Under the pieces are notes generated by a model that was not told the origin of the DNA, did not search any database, and was given only the letters and a program-made list of their open reading frames with translations. 64,000 nt of DNA from Ophiura sarsii (Eukaryota > Echinodermata > Ophiuroidea > Amphilepidida > Ophiuridae). The stretch covers positions 85,290,677 to 85,354,676 of the forward strand of contig CM069441.1 in assembly GCA_035610835.1 (NCBI GenBank), written 5' to 3'. The position numbers were made by a program, and so were the translations under genes. The stretch's first letter is position 1. Each line of letters begins with the position of its first letter. Positions 1-11,512 of this stretch are shown here, piece by piece.

Positions 1-99
1 AACCTCCATTTCCTATCTATTGTGTATTTAAACAGTTTTATTTCTTATTTCTGGAGTGATAAAAATGACAGTTCACCACATAGAACAATGCTTTTGATT

Positions 100-228
100 T
101 ATTACATCAGAACCCACTGCTTGTGTTGTATCTCCCCTACTGTTGTTTTATGTATTTTTGTAAAGCGCTTTGAGGACAGTTTACTGTCATAGGGCGCTTA
201 ACAAACACCTTATTATTATTATTATTAC
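100..228 (+). mobile_element. 3' tail of a non-LTR retrotransposon
   Basis: The text around an AAAGCGCTTTGAGG segment and a GGGCGCTTAACAAAC segment, closing with a TTA trinucleotide run, is the usual 3' end of CR1/L2-type LINE families in marine invertebrates. No coding sequence is attached, so this is a tail fragment. The left limit is a guess because the window starts just upstream. Confidence 0.5.
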
Positions 229-329
229 TTGTGTAAAATATACACATTATTTCAGCAAGACAAACAGCCTACTGAAAAACCGCATTCCAAAAACAGCGGG
301 GCTACTACCTATATCAACAGTCTTCCATG

Positions 330-862
330 TACCGTATTATCCCTATAAGCGCCCATGCCCTTATAAGCGCCCACCCTGTTTTTCTCAATAACTACCAACA
401 AAAAATCCCTTATAAGCGCCCACCTTTTCAATTACCGTAGCACTGTACAACAACAGTTTTCGCCACAGCGTCCTTCAGTAAAGCAGTACAATTAATTATG
501 GTTCGATCGCCGCTGCCGCCGCCTGCTCTCCCTGATGAGAGCCGCCATCTTTGTTTTTTATTCATGGCTTAAATACAACATTGTGCATGCTCAAAATTAC
601 CGATAATAAACAAAGTTTTTGGAAGGGCACTTGTAGCTTGTTAGAACATTGACGTCGTGTAATGTAGCTACATGTACAGTGAGACCACTGCCACGCCGCA
701 ATGTTGATTTTCCCCCCAAATTTTAAGTTTACTTTTCGATCGCACATGGTTTTCCGCTAGTGCAACCGTGCCGAATTCGACAGTGTTTACAATAAATGAG
801 TTTAAAAAGGTAACTTAATAAGCGCCCACCCAAAATGACGTTGCTAATAGGGATAATACGTT
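330..862. mobile_element. Inverted-repeat element with GCGCCCACC subrepeats
   Basis: The left end reads CGTATTATCCCTAT and the right end carries ATAGGGATAATACG, its reverse complement, about 530 bp apart. Inside, the phrase CTTATAAGCGCCCA recurs near the left end and a related phrase sits near the right end. There is no open frame that looks coding. It is best read as a non-autonomous DNA transposon (MITE) of unknown superfamily. Confidence 0.5.
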
Positions 863-1087
863 ACTGCAGGTAAAGTCAGCTGCTGAACAAGCGTCAAATC
901 ATAAATTGACCTGGAGCTACTTTCAACATTTTTGAAAAAAGTTGACAGAGACTAAATTTTTATTTTTTTCAAGCCTCAAACAAGCTGTATTCACAATCTA
1001 TCTAAAAAAAAACCTAGATGTTTTACCTTAAGTTTTACTTTTTCAACAACAAAAACTGAAATTCAAGTGTGACTATACAATTCTTAC

Positions 1088-1189
1088 CTTGATAAAACAG
1101 AATGTTGGACCATGCCTGAATACATGTAATGAAACCCAGCAAACATGAATAGCCAATGCCATGCCAAGAGAACAATACACTCAACCAGT
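1088..1189 (-). CDS. Possible internal exon of an unidentified membrane protein
   Basis: On the minus strand a 102-nt stretch is bounded by a good acceptor (TTTCCTTTCAG) and a strong donor (AAG then GTAAGAA). It is a multiple of three. Two frames are open and both are rich in Trp, Phe, Leu and Ile, as in membrane helices. One of them includes residues like W-L-S-V-L-F-S-W-H-G. The protein family is not recognised. The partner may be the exon at 2126-2239, but the two cannot be joined in phase directly, so another exon would have to lie between them. Confidence 0.35.
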
Positions 1190-1329
1190 CTGAAAGGAAA
1201 TCCATTTGATACATACAAATAATGAAAGGTTCACTCTGACATTTGGTATAGAGAAAGGTACTTATTTCTATAAAATGACTTCTTTGTAAGTCACTTACAG
1301 TCACTCAACAGATGGAATTATATGTTCTT

Positions 1330-1576
1330 ATGATTTTCAATGTTGAGATGATTTTTAATGTTGAGATGATTTTTCAATGTTGAGATGATTTTCAATGTTG
1401 AGATGATTTTCAATGTGGAGATGGTTTTCAATGTTGAGATGATTTTCAATGTTGAGATGATTTTCAATGTTGAGATGATTGGGCATTGGGCAATTTGTGC
1501 TGCTTTCTAAAAGAGCGGTTTCAATGTTGAGATGATTGGGCATTGGGCAATTTGTGCTGCTTTCTAAAAGAGCGGT
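1330..1576. repeat. 17-18-bp minisatellite with adjacent 45-bp duplication
   Basis: About eight head-to-tail copies of GATTTTCAATGTTGAGAT occur up to position 1480. Then a segment carrying TGATTGGGCATTGGGCAATT and AAAGAGCGGTTT appears twice in a row. The repeat reads as an Asn-His-Leu-Asn-Ile-Glu peptide on the minus strand, but this is a property of the satellite and not evidence for a gene. Confidence 0.85.
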
Positions 1577-1822
1577 TTTAGGATAATGAAACCATTAATA
1601 TTGTTGCATTGTTGATGTGCATACGGTGTACCCTCCTCCCCTGCCCCGTGCTGTGACCCTACATAGTCTTACTCTTATCCTGCTATAGTTTAATCAGTTC
1701 CAAATTGTTGGTTTGAATTTGGTACACAATAAATCACACACATGATCCACATTGCGCCTGTTGCGTTCATGCTCTTTTTGAGCTGATTTAAGTAGTGTCG
1801 ATCCCAAAGAATAGTCCATAGA

Positions 1823-2081
1823 AATTGAGGACCCTAGATCTAAAAGGGGGTTAAGTCACAATCTTGTGAAATTGTAGTTAAGTATCAGTTTCTGCTACAA
1901 GGAGGATCTCTGCACCCTCTGTTCAAATGTTACAGTCAAGTCATGTGGTAAAGCTATGTAAGAGTCCATGGGAGGTACAACCCAAGTGGGTCAAGTCCAC
2001 ACGCGTGGACACAATGAAACCCAGTTTTTGCCATTTTTCTCAATGTGACTTAACCCCCTTTTAGATCTAGGGTCCTCAATT
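1823..2081. mobile_element. 259-bp MITE with perfect 38-bp terminal inverted repeats
   Basis: The first 38 bases, starting AATTGAGGACCCTAGATC, are the exact reverse complement of the last 38, ending GATCTAGGGTCCTCAATT. The interior has no coding frame. Perfect arms imply recent insertion or activity. The superfamily was not assigned because no target duplication is clear. Confidence 0.8.
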
Positions 2082-2125
2082 AGAATGTAATTTGTAAAAG
2101 ACATTATGAACTACATACCAGTTAC

Positions 2126-2239
2126 CCATAGATATGGATGCAAGAGGTTGACACTGGTAAGAAACACATAGACCGCAACAGAGACTGGCTGCAAGAGAAC
2201 TGACCAGGCAACACTGGCGCCTGTCCTCCAGTAGAACAC
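2126..2239 (-). CDS. Possible internal exon of an unidentified membrane protein
   Basis: A 114-nt minus-strand stretch follows a very good polypyrimidine tract and acceptor (TTCTCTTCTATTGTAG) and ends at TATGG with a GTAAC donor. Its phase-0 frame gives 38 residues beginning V-F-Y-W-R-T-G and ending H-P-Y-L-W, hydrophobic and aromatic as in a transmembrane helix. A second frame is also open. No family is recognised. If real, this gene lies on the minus strand across the left end of the window with the exon at 1088-1189. Confidence 0.4.
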
Positions 2240-3594
2240 CTACAATAGAAGAGAACAAGAAAGTTGAGTTTTAACAAGACATTTTGGTCCACCATGATGT
2301 AATAATTCATGCATGTTTGGGATGAGTACATTTTATACTTAATTGGATTTCTCGCTTCTCTAGCAGCAGAGGAGTGTCTGAAAAGGGCTGCTCACCTCAG
2401 ATTCTTAAGCTTTTTGAAAAATGAAGGTCCAATTGATGCCATTTGGTGCATCATTTTATGTAATGGACTGACTGCCTATGCTTCGTTAATCATTTTTCGT
2501 AGCTAAAAGCAAACATGGTAAAAGGCTGCTGCTATATAGTCGGATTTATAATTGAACGAAAACTTTGAAGCAGCGTATTGCGTACATTGCGTGAAGCGTG
2601 CATAGCCGTAAGCGTGATTATTACGGGCGCGATCATCTTTGTGCTGCGTGCGTGTTGTTCATTCAATTATTTATTTGACTATAGTGCTAGTGCCTGCCCT
2701 AGGAAATAAAAAACATAACCATGAAAAAGAAAGAATCCTATTTATTCATTATTATTAATGTTGTAAGTTCTAAACGTTTTAAAACGTTTGAACGCTCATA
2801 GGGTGTTTAAACTTTTACAGAATTCGCTAAACGGCTAAATGTAAGCCCTAATAAAATTTTAATAAAAGTCTGAATAAATTTTAGGTTAACAAGTAAGCTT
2901 TTTCATAATTCTCGTTCCATACAATTACCATTACAGCCTTGTTGTACCAAATATAAATGTCAAAATTATTACGATAATGTTTCTAGAAATAAAAACCCGG
3001 TAGAAATCAACGTCGGCCTATCATCATGATCATACATGCATTATTATTAGACCCAATGGTGGCTATACTATCGTTCATGCTTCACTATACTATAGCCGCA
3101 ACACCCTCTATAGACACACGACGTCGCGAAAATCACATTTTGAAATCAAGATTTTCACATCAAATATAACTGAAATCAATCAAAATGCACTCACATGTTC
3201 CTAGAACTCTTAGTAATACATTGAGTTCATTAATTTTGATCAAGCATCCTCATTTTGGCGGAAATATTGAGGTGAAAAAACGGCAGTGCTGACACTCAAT
3301 GTGAATTTCGCGATGTCGTGAGTTTATGGAGGGTAGTGGTACCGTGTATCAAAGATACACTTGCACTTCGGTACCGATTGGGACTACATTATTATTATAT
3401 CGATATTGTTAAACGACCGACTGAGGATTTAGACTAAGAATAAAAATAAATAAAAATGGTGACTAACGAAATGTGACAATCGCGATCGCAATGAAATCAA
3501 TGCAAATAAAGTAAGCAAGTAAGAAATCAACGTCGGCCTATCATCATGATCATGTTACATGTATGCATTATTAATATTATTATATCGATAATAA
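2240..3594. repeat. No gene; duplicated flank and imperfect inverted repeat
   Basis: The phrase AATCAACGTCGGCCTATCAT occurs at about 3006 and again at about 3527, bracketing some 520 bp. Between them, 3101-3338 has imperfect inverted ends around ACCCTC and the stem word CACGACGTCGCGAAA against TTTCGCGATGTCGTG, the layout of an old MITE. A 65-codon frame at 2309-2506 has no support as a gene. Confidence 0.5.
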
Positions 3595-3730
3595 ACGGAT
3601 AGTTCATTAAACGGCAATATCCTCAAATAGGTCTTACACACACACGGAATAAAGAACAAGGCAGCTATCATTTTTACAATGTAAATCATTCCTAGCAGGT
3701 GGCCGAATTCCCCAGCCCTGGCAAATTTGC
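3595..3730. repeat. Dispersed repeat, inverted partner at 7650-7765
   Basis: The text with CATTAAACGG, CAAATAGGTCTTACACACA and CACGGAATAAAG is matched in reverse complement near 7700-7760 (CTTTATTCCGTGTGTAAGACC). The shared block also carries GGTGGCC..AATTC on the inner side. It is an interspersed element of unknown type. Confidence 0.6.
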
Positions 3731-3739
3731 CAGTGCACT

Positions 3740-4260
3740 GGCAAATATGGCCGCTAAGTGGGCATATTTGCCAGTATTTACAGTTAATCCAAAAGTAGCG
3801 CTTCCACACAAAAAATGGCATATTCTACCTTTCATATATCAATTGTTAAACTCAATACCTAAATATTTTGTGTCGCTTCAAAAAAATTCTTGGTTGCGTT
3901 TTGCCAGAAAAATGATGAAATTTCAGTCATTTTGTGGCAAGTAGACATTTTTCCTGTATTTACAGTTAATCCAAAAGTAGCGCTCTCACACACACAAAAT
4001 GGCAACTTCTATCCTTCCTATATCGATATCTGAATTCTATACCAAAATATTTAGTGTCGCTTGAAAAAAATTGGGTTGCATTTTACCAGAAAAATGATGC
4101 AATTTCAGTCATTTTTGGCCAAAATATTTGTAATGTTTGTAATATCATTTTCAAACTTTCATTGAAAGTGCTCTAACATTACCAAAACGGAAATCCTCAA
4201 TACCTAAACATTTTGTGAAACTTCCAAAAAGTATTTTATGTTTTGTTGGAAAATTAATTA
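3740..4260. repeat. Tandem repeat, unit about 182 bp
   Basis: The phrase CAGTTAATCCAAAAGTAGCG appears at 3781 and 3963, followed each time by related text including AAATGATG-AATTTCAGTCATTTT. A third, degraded copy continues to about 4260. There is no coding evidence. Confidence 0.7.
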
Positions 4261-6389
4261 AATATCAGTCATTTTGGGCCTCCAAAAATCAAGATATTTC
4301 ATTGAAAGTTTATTTTAAACATTTGATAGAAATGGGACTTACATACATGTACAAAAAAGCATGTTATTATGCTGTTACAACAGCAACAAATTCAAAACAT
4401 AAATACTTGGATTCACTTGGATTTTGTAATATCAGAGAAAAATATAAAAGCCTCAAAGTGTATTCATGAATTTTACATGAACATTGTCGTTTAGAATGAG
4501 GCTGGGCTGGTTGGCCTACCTTGCCCCTTCCTGCATTGCTCCTCAAGTTATACAGCCTAGGTGCTACACGCTTAGTTTTTGCCATTGTTTGAATACACTA
4601 TCAGCTGAGTAAATAGTGTGGCAGACTGTGGCTAGTCCTGTTATGACCCAGCTGATCAAGGCCACTAGCTATATATTGCATCATACAAACATACTAGTAC
4701 ATGTACAGATGACCACGCCTTTGATTCAAGAAAGGTATATGGCCATGTGTTTTGAACTCTGGTGGCTCATCCATCGCTCTCTATTAACTCAACAACTAAA
4801 TGTGGTAGAGCTATGGTTGAGGTGTCATGTGAAAGCCTATTTATTTAGCTACATTGTGTGAATAAATCAGGTATTTCTATAAATGTTTAGCTGAGATATG
4901 ATTGATTATGTTATGAAAGTCAGGGGTGGTGGTGGTGGCGGTGGCGGCGGTGGCGGTGGCGTTGTGTACAATCTCTATGGGGAATATAGAAATGTTCCCA
5001 ATTCTACGTTCAATTCACAATAACTTCTCTTCTCTGTATGGTACAAACATGATTTTGCTCTCATTTTATAGATTGTTTTATATTCTATAAGTTTCTGTTT
5101 CAACAAACGTGTCAACTATTACGTAACAATTGTAATCACGAATCGATTGCGTTGTCCTTGGCTTTTTCCCTATTCACTACACAGTGAACTTGCCCTAATT
5201 CAGCGGTTTTACATACATGACTATAACAAAAGAAATATTTAACCGATGATAGCAAAATTATACATTTTTGGAAAGCTCTCAAATAGGGGAATTCAAAAAT
5301 GCCGTTTAAATCAGGAAAGGGTGAATACCCAAAGAAATATACTTGTAAACTCTAATAAATATGAAATTTAAACGTTTGTGCTCATTTACTTCTCGATATA
5401 GTGTATTTCAACATGTTTACCATTGACAACTATTATGTTCTGATGGGTAATTGCATGAGGAACTTAAATATGCACAGTAAAATTATGATTGGGATTGGTA
5501 TAAAAATATTATTGAGCTTAAATCAAAATATGAGAAGAAAAAAAATCGATATTTTTTAAACGTTCCTAATCCCAACATGTTACCATTAGGTCTTATTTAA
5601 ATTCCAATTAGCATATTTGGATTCCTTGTGAGATTACCGTTCAGAAAATATATACTTTTTATGGGTAGAACAAATAGTTATTGCGATATGCTAATTCGAA
5701 TCTCAGATGGTGTAAAATGTAAAAATCTGGACATGCAACGGTAAGGGTAGCGAGTTCAAAACACACGGCCATATATATTCAATGGACATTCATATGAACA
5801 ATAGCAACTTTGAAATACAGGTGAACTGAACTAGTAAACAAGATACCTGGTAAAAGCTCATGCATTGAATTATAATTTGCATAATAAAAGCAACCATGCC
5901 AGGTGTATGGGATTAAGCAAGATTGCCCAATAGTTACACAAATGCCACATGGCCAGTCAGTTGGTAACCTTCCATCGTACAGTACACATCGATGCTCCAA
6001 TCTGCACACACTGATCCAACATCTTCTACCATCACATTATTTTACTAGATTCAAATATAAAGCATTACCGTACATCTCAGTATGGCTAATTTGGCTTCAA
6101 ACATGGTTGGTGTAGACATGGTCAAGGAATTCCAGCAGAGAAATGGGTGGGGTGCAGATTCTGTTCCCCTCTCATTTTACTCTACCATCAAAGGGTATGT
6201 ATACTACATGTAGGTGACATAATGTTGGTTCATAACAAAAGCTAAGGAAGACATTTTCTTGTAGCTAATAAAGACCAATTTGAACACAAAAAGAGCAATA
6301 ATCCTAATTACATACATCAGCCACCACCAAACAAACATCCCCTCCACAAGTTATGAAATTAATCATATTAGAAGCTGTTTCCCTGCACC
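4261..6389. other. No gene seen
   Basis: This AT-rich intergenic stretch has only short open frames with no family resemblance. The one notable patch is a GGT/GGC trinucleotide run at about 4925-4960. I see no splice-bounded conserved frames, RNA genes or clear mobile elements. Confidence 0.5.
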
Positions 6390-7070
6390 TAATATCCAGA
6401 AAATGATATCAATAAAAAGCAAATACAATAACCCCCCCCCCCCCCCCCCCCCCTTGAGAAAAAACAACAACAAAGAATAAAATAAGGATTTTTGATTTTC
6501 CCAGCACCCATTATCCAGAAAAAGACCCCCCCCCCCCCCGGATAAAGACAATACCCCCTACCCGAAAAAACAAACAGCCCACCCACACCTGAACAAAAAG
6601 ACAATCCCCACAGCCCACCCCAAGAAAAACGAAAGAAAAACAAAGCAAAAGAAACAACAAAAAGAAACAAACAAGCTAAGAAGCACAAGATTGTCCCCAA
6701 ATCTACTAGAATACCCACAAGACCCCACCCCCATAACACTTAAAACAATAAAAGAAAAGAAAAACATTGATAAATAAGCAAGTAAATAAATGTTTAACAA
6801 ATAAGTCACCAAACAGTAAATACATAAATAAATTAATGAATAAATAAATAAAGTTAATATAGATAAAACTAAAAAAACACACAAACTGAACAAGAAAACA
6901 ACAATAAAATACCTTAAAAAAGCCATTAAAACAACATAATCACACCCAAAACAAAATATATCAACACAAAAACACCCCCAAAAAACTAATCCACACTCAT
7001 GACAATAAATATATCTAAATAATTCTTCAAAAATCCCAAAAAGAAAGAAAAAGAGAGAGAGAACAAATAA
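6390..7070. repeat. Poly-C tracts and long purine/pyrimidine-skewed region
   Basis: Two C homopolymers (about 6431-6453 and 6527-6539) are followed by roughly 500 bp almost free of G, made of A, C and T with AAATAAATAAA-like runs. The long minus-strand frames of Phe, Leu and Val here are a by-product of this skew, not genes. Confidence 0.8.
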
Positions 7071-8180
7071 AAGTTAGCCCATCACTATTTTAGGATATCC
7101 ACAAACTTTTTTTCTCAAAGCTGATTGGTTGTCCCTAACCCATGCATAACTGGTTGTCATGAAACCCAGCATATCATTGGCCACATACTCCCCTTGATAT
7201 ACATCAATATTCATACACAATTCAATAGGGATGAGAGTATACACTCCACCTATTTCTATCACAAAAATCATTATGGTACCGTTGTGCCCATCACTACTAA
7301 AACTTTTATACAATAGACAAAACTTTTGCTTGATGCTGAGTGGATGTCTCGGACAAACCCCTCACACACCCCTTGTATTTAATTGGCTACAAGTACCTAT
7401 GACATCATTTTGGCTAGTGAGCTCCCCCAGATATAGTGCTGGGAGATATCAAGCCTCCCAACACCAAAATCACCAACTGCTCTTCATCTCTTCAACAAAC
7501 ATCATAATTTGCTTAATTCAAACATGAAATCAAACTTAAACCTTTCCCCAACAGATTTTTATTCCATTGGAACAATTGTTTTGAGTTTCAAACATGAAAA
7601 ATAGTGAATTTATTACGCATTTTGTCTTGGTGGCCATGTTTGCCCACTTTATCAGGGCCGAATTTGGCCACCTGATAGGATTGAAATCAACTGCAAAAAC
7701 AATTGCTGCCTTGTGCTTTATTCCGTGTGTAAGACCTATTTGAGGATTGCCCATTAAACGGAAATTTACAACATTAATTGTCAGCTATGACTATGAGTCG
7801 GTCAGAGATCAAGCTTAGCCTTTAGGCATGGTTTAACTGCCGAATTTGACACCTATACTGTTGAATTCGGCAGTCGCACACACGAAAAATGGGGACGGGT
7901 TCAGGGGAAAACTTACATCTCTCATGTACCAATGACTTCCAGTTTGCATCGCATCTGATCTGATAGGAGCAGCAGAGGTTGCACTTAAATATTGATTATA
8001 ACTCAAACAGACTCTAAACTGCAAAGGGAAAGAATGTCTTTGTCAATTTACTGGAAAAGTAAATGAAATCCCCGCGAATGAAAGTTACAGGTTTGATTTA
8101 GTGTTGGGCGATATACATTATTTTATACCAGAGATTATGAAAAGCAGGGATGATCACCTGGCTGTGTGTATTATAGTAGA
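7071..8180. other. No gene seen; contains the inverted partner of the 3595-3730 repeat
   Basis: About 7650-7765 matches 3595-3730 in reverse complement. The rest is unique-looking AT-rich sequence with no supported frames. Confidence 0.5.
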
Positions 8181-8365
8181 ATGTGTTATTACACCTCATA
8201 AATATTCATGAGATAATAGGCATAAATACTGCAATTTCATTGGTCAATTGAGCTGGCCACAGTGATAATAAATTGAGCTATTGAAGAAATTGAGCTATTT
8301 CCCGTGTGGTAGTTTTGACTACTTCCCTACAACCTCATGCCAGAGTCACAGTGAGGTGTAATAAA

Positions 8366-8529
8366 GCAAATACTACATGGTATGATCGGGGCAATAGGGC
8401 ACACTATTTTCCCTCGGTACTGGCTACAGGCCTACCACCCCTCACCCTCCGGGTTCGGGTGGTAGGCCTGTAGCCAGTACCTCGGGAAAATAGATTGCAC
8501 TATTTCCCCTCTAACCATGTAGTATTTGT
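8366..8529. repeat. 164-bp near-perfect palindrome
   Basis: The left arm starts GCAAATACTACATGG and the right arm ends CCATGTAGTATTTGT. The inner arms, TACTGGCTACAGGCCTACCA and its complement, are exact and leave a loop of about 20 bases around 8440. Related words (GGTGTAATA and TATTACACC) further out at 8183-8200 and 8351-8364 suggest that it sits in a larger fold-back element. Confidence 0.8.
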
Positions 8530-8539
8530 ATATTACTCT

Positions 8540-8890
8540 TCATCGAGTTTCGAGCCGTGAGTCATTTTGAGTTTCGAGTCACGATTACCGAGTTTTAAAA
8601 AAACAAAAACCGAGTCTACAAAAACATGAAGTGAGTCTCAAAATCCAAAAATCGAGTCTGAATATCAAAAGCCGAGCTTCAATAATTAAAAACTAAGTCT
8701 CAAAACACCAAAACCGAGTCTCGAAAATGAAAAACTATGTCTCAAAAACCAAAAACGAGTCTCAAAAACAAACAAAAACGGGTCTCGAAAATTAAAAACC
8801 GAGTCTCGAAAATTAAAAACAGAGTCTCGAAAATTAAAAACAGAGTATCAAAAACCCAAAACAGAGTTTCAAAAACATAAAAGCAGCTTG
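8540..8890. repeat. Tandem array of about 20-bp units, CGAGTCTCAAAAA type
   Basis: Some 15 degenerate copies of CGAGTCTCAAAAATTAAAAAC run head to tail in a single orientation. Variants differ mainly in the A-rich half. There is no coding potential. Confidence 0.85.
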
Positions 8891-9040
8891 TGACACGATG
8901 ACCCGGACAATGAATAGTCCTATTAATCTGAATATTATTTCACAACGAATGATTGACAGTTTACGCTTCACTACTCACCCAAATCGCATGTGAGGGGGGA
9001 GGGGGGGTGGGGGGGGGGGGGGGGGGGGGGGGGGGGGTGT

Positions 9041-9777
9041 GGTCGCCAGGGCCGGATGGACCGGGGCCTCAAATTCAGAAAAAAAACCAGATAAAAATAA
9101 ATTACCAACACTAAACGTGCATTTTGCCAAAAATAATAAATTTAGAAGCGTGTTTCAAAGCCAAACTGTACCTCAATATGGCCAAATCAGTGTAAAATAG
9201 CAACATTTTCGCGCGCTATGCGCGCATTAGGTTAATTTAGTTACTCTCTAAATGTAAAAGAGTGAAATTCCACTCTAATGGAGTGAATATTCACTCTTTA
9301 AAGGAGTGCCTACAGTGATCACTCTAATACAGTGAAAGTCACTCCTTGAAAGAGTGGCACCATTTTCACTTTAAAAAAAAGAGTGAACAACTGATCACTC
9401 GCACGGAGTGAAAAGTCATTCGACACAGAGTGAAAAATAACTATTTTCGAGTGACAATAATTTCACTCTGAACTCATCAACCGCACAGAGTGAAAAGTCA
9501 CTCGACACCGAGTGAAAACTCACTTTTTACGTGTGACAAATGATTTCACTCTGAACAACGAGTGACATTTTCACTCTTTTACATTAGAGAGTACAGTAAT
9601 TGTTTTCATCAAATTGCAATTTTCGTCCCACCCTACTTCCACATCCTGGGTACATCACTGGTATTATACTCGCTCTTAGCCACTTGAGAGAACATGGTTC
9701 CTCACTTACAGTGAGTTGGGGGTCTCCCAATTTTGGCCAGGCCCAGGGTCCCTAAAAAGGTAAATCCGGCCCTGGCG

Positions 9778-9780
<3 letters not shown>
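9041..9780. mobile_element. Inverted-repeat element bracketed by a G tract and a C tract
   Basis: The left end GGTCGCCAGGGCCGGAT is matched at the right end by ATCCGGCCCTGGCGACC. Directly outside lie a long G homopolymer (about 8994-9040) and a long C homopolymer (about 9779-9827), so the mirror symmetry continues into the tracts. CAGGGCCGGAT-type ends are common in hAT-like non-autonomous elements. A second element (9243-9592) is nested inside. Confidence 0.65.
9243..9592. mobile_element. Nested element tiled with the word GAGTGA
   Basis: The ends are inverted copies of ACTCTCTAA(A)TGTAAAAGAG. The interior carries many copies of GAGTGA or its complement TCACTC, on both strands, so the whole unit can fold on itself in several registers. 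It is one of several elements in this window built this way. Confidence 0.75.
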
Positions 9781-9827
<47 letters not shown>

Positions 9828-9829
9828 AC

Positions 9830-10815
9830 CACCCACCCCAATAGTGACTGTCGTGTCGGTTGAGATTGGCACTGTCGGTTCATTTTACATGAAGGAATCA
9901 TGGAATTATGATGGTCCAAAGTACACAGATGGAAATTTATCGCGCGTATGAAATCTTTTGGGTACAAGCTTGTTAGAGCCAAAATGTACCTCAATCATGT
10001 CAAAAATAAATGTAAAGTCAAATTTTAGCGCGCTAGCGGCGATTCTTTTGTCGAAATAATCTTGTCGTTTCAATTTCATTATTTGCCCACCCCAAAGTAT
10101 TAAAAACCTACCTACGCCACTGGTGTGTCTCATTTTTCAACCGTGACCATGAGATGAGAAGCGGAATAAATACTTACGATATTATCTACATCGGAAAGTC
10201 GTACGCTGTAACATTATCCAAAAGTATGCACAAGATCGCTGCTATCGCACCATATGGGTTCAACTTCAATCAATATTTTTTTTATCAATGCAAGAAAGAA
10301 GTTGAGCATCGTATACTGATATTTTCTTGATTTAAGTATAGATGGTTTAAAAGCGCGGACAGGAAAGAGTCGGGGGGGGGGGGGTGCCCATCAGAATTGG
10401 ATTTGATTTTCAATTTTCGAACCCATTTGGTGCGGTTTGGTGCGTATATTTTATTGAAAAGCAATCACTTTATTTCCAATCAATATTGGCTTTTTATATA
10501 GGCCTATGCAGAAAGAAGTTGTGCATACTGATATATATATATATATTCTTGATTTAAAATTGTTATGTTGAAAAAAGCATATCGATAATTATACTAGTTA
10601 CCTCCAAAATATCAGATTTCTCGTCAACGTACGCGATATCCCGACCGACGTCCAATAACTCCAAACGTTCTTATGTCCTTCGCATGCCTAGTCGAAATCC
10701 CGCCCACCTTTTCGTACCCCTCATTTTCTTTTCTTTTTCGTTTGTCACCTTCTTCTTCCTTACTATTTGCCTGTTTTCTTTCCTTTTTTCTTTTTCTTTT
10801 TTCTTTTCCCTTTCT
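9830..10815. other. No gene; copy of a dispersed repeat
   Basis: About 9965-10125 (GAGCCAAAATGTACCTCAAT through to CCTACCTACGCCACTG) is related to 26555-26735. Both end in the CCACTG terminus typical of hAT-like ends. Their left ends are not evident. A short G tract lies at 10371-10383. Confidence 0.5.
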
Positions 10816-10880
10816 TTAGGGGGTGGGGTGGGGGGGGGGGGGGGGGGGTTGGGGGGTGGGGGGTGGGGGGGGGGGGGCAG
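10816..10880 (+). repeat. G-rich tract, potential G-quadruplex
   Basis: About 65 bases are almost entirely G with occasional T or C, directly after a pyrimidine-rich stretch (10690-10815). There are many runs of three or more G. Comparable tracts occur at 26395-26430 and 52680-52710. Confidence 0.8.
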
Positions 10881-11512
10881 GCCAAACTTTGAATATGTTG
10901 TTGTTAATTAGTTATCTTTACTTACATTTTATGCTTACAGCAACACATAAATACCTTTCTTGACAACTATAACTAATGTGTCCCAATATTGAAATTATGT
11001 AAACAAGTTTTTGTAAACAATCACGTCTTCTCCATAATGTAATATTTTTGAGGTAAACAACAACGAAAAAATAAATTTCAAACATGGAAAATGAAGAGCT
11101 AGTATAGATGAAACAAATAGTGGGTACAAATTACCACAGTATCAATATTATACTGGTATTGGTCTTGATCATGTGTTTGTAGACAGGGTGAGTAAAAAAA
11201 AAGGGTGTACTCAACTTTGGGATTTTATATCTTAGAATCTGTGCAAAAATATCACAGATTTATTAATGAGGCAGACGGTTTATCTAATTAGCTTTCTAAA
11301 GAATCTAAGTTGTTGAAATAAGGTGCTGGTGAACATTATGTTATGCTCATTTGCGTAAAGTGAACATGTTATAAACCGAACAAGATTTGCGATATTTTCT
11401 CTTATAACATGTATAAAATCTATTGAATTCCATTGAAAACGGTCCACACTCTAGTCCGAACTGAGTCCGACTGTTGCTAAATTCGTGTAATAATTGCATT
11501 GTTTTGTCATTA

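Noticed and set aside
520..570. CTGATGAG near a possible second hammerhead
   Set aside because: The GAAA box and the cleavage triplet with matching stems are missing.
1355..1543. Apparent repetitive Asn-His-Leu-Asn-Ile-Glu protein
   Set aside because: It is a read-through of the 17-18-bp minisatellite.
6389..6926. Long minus-strand frames of 116 and 122 codons rich in Phe, Leu, Val and Gly
   Set aside because: They are produced by a G-poor, C-tract-rich low-complexity region; there are no domains, splice sites or start context.
8166..9600. Possible CRISPR-like array because of short repeats at regular spacing
   Set aside because: Eukaryotic context; the repeats are contiguous or inverted with no unique spacers, and the unit is A-rich simple sequence or transposon arms.
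9733..9951. Frame with a long poly-Pro run
   Set aside because: It is the translation of the C homopolymer next to a transposon end, not a gene.
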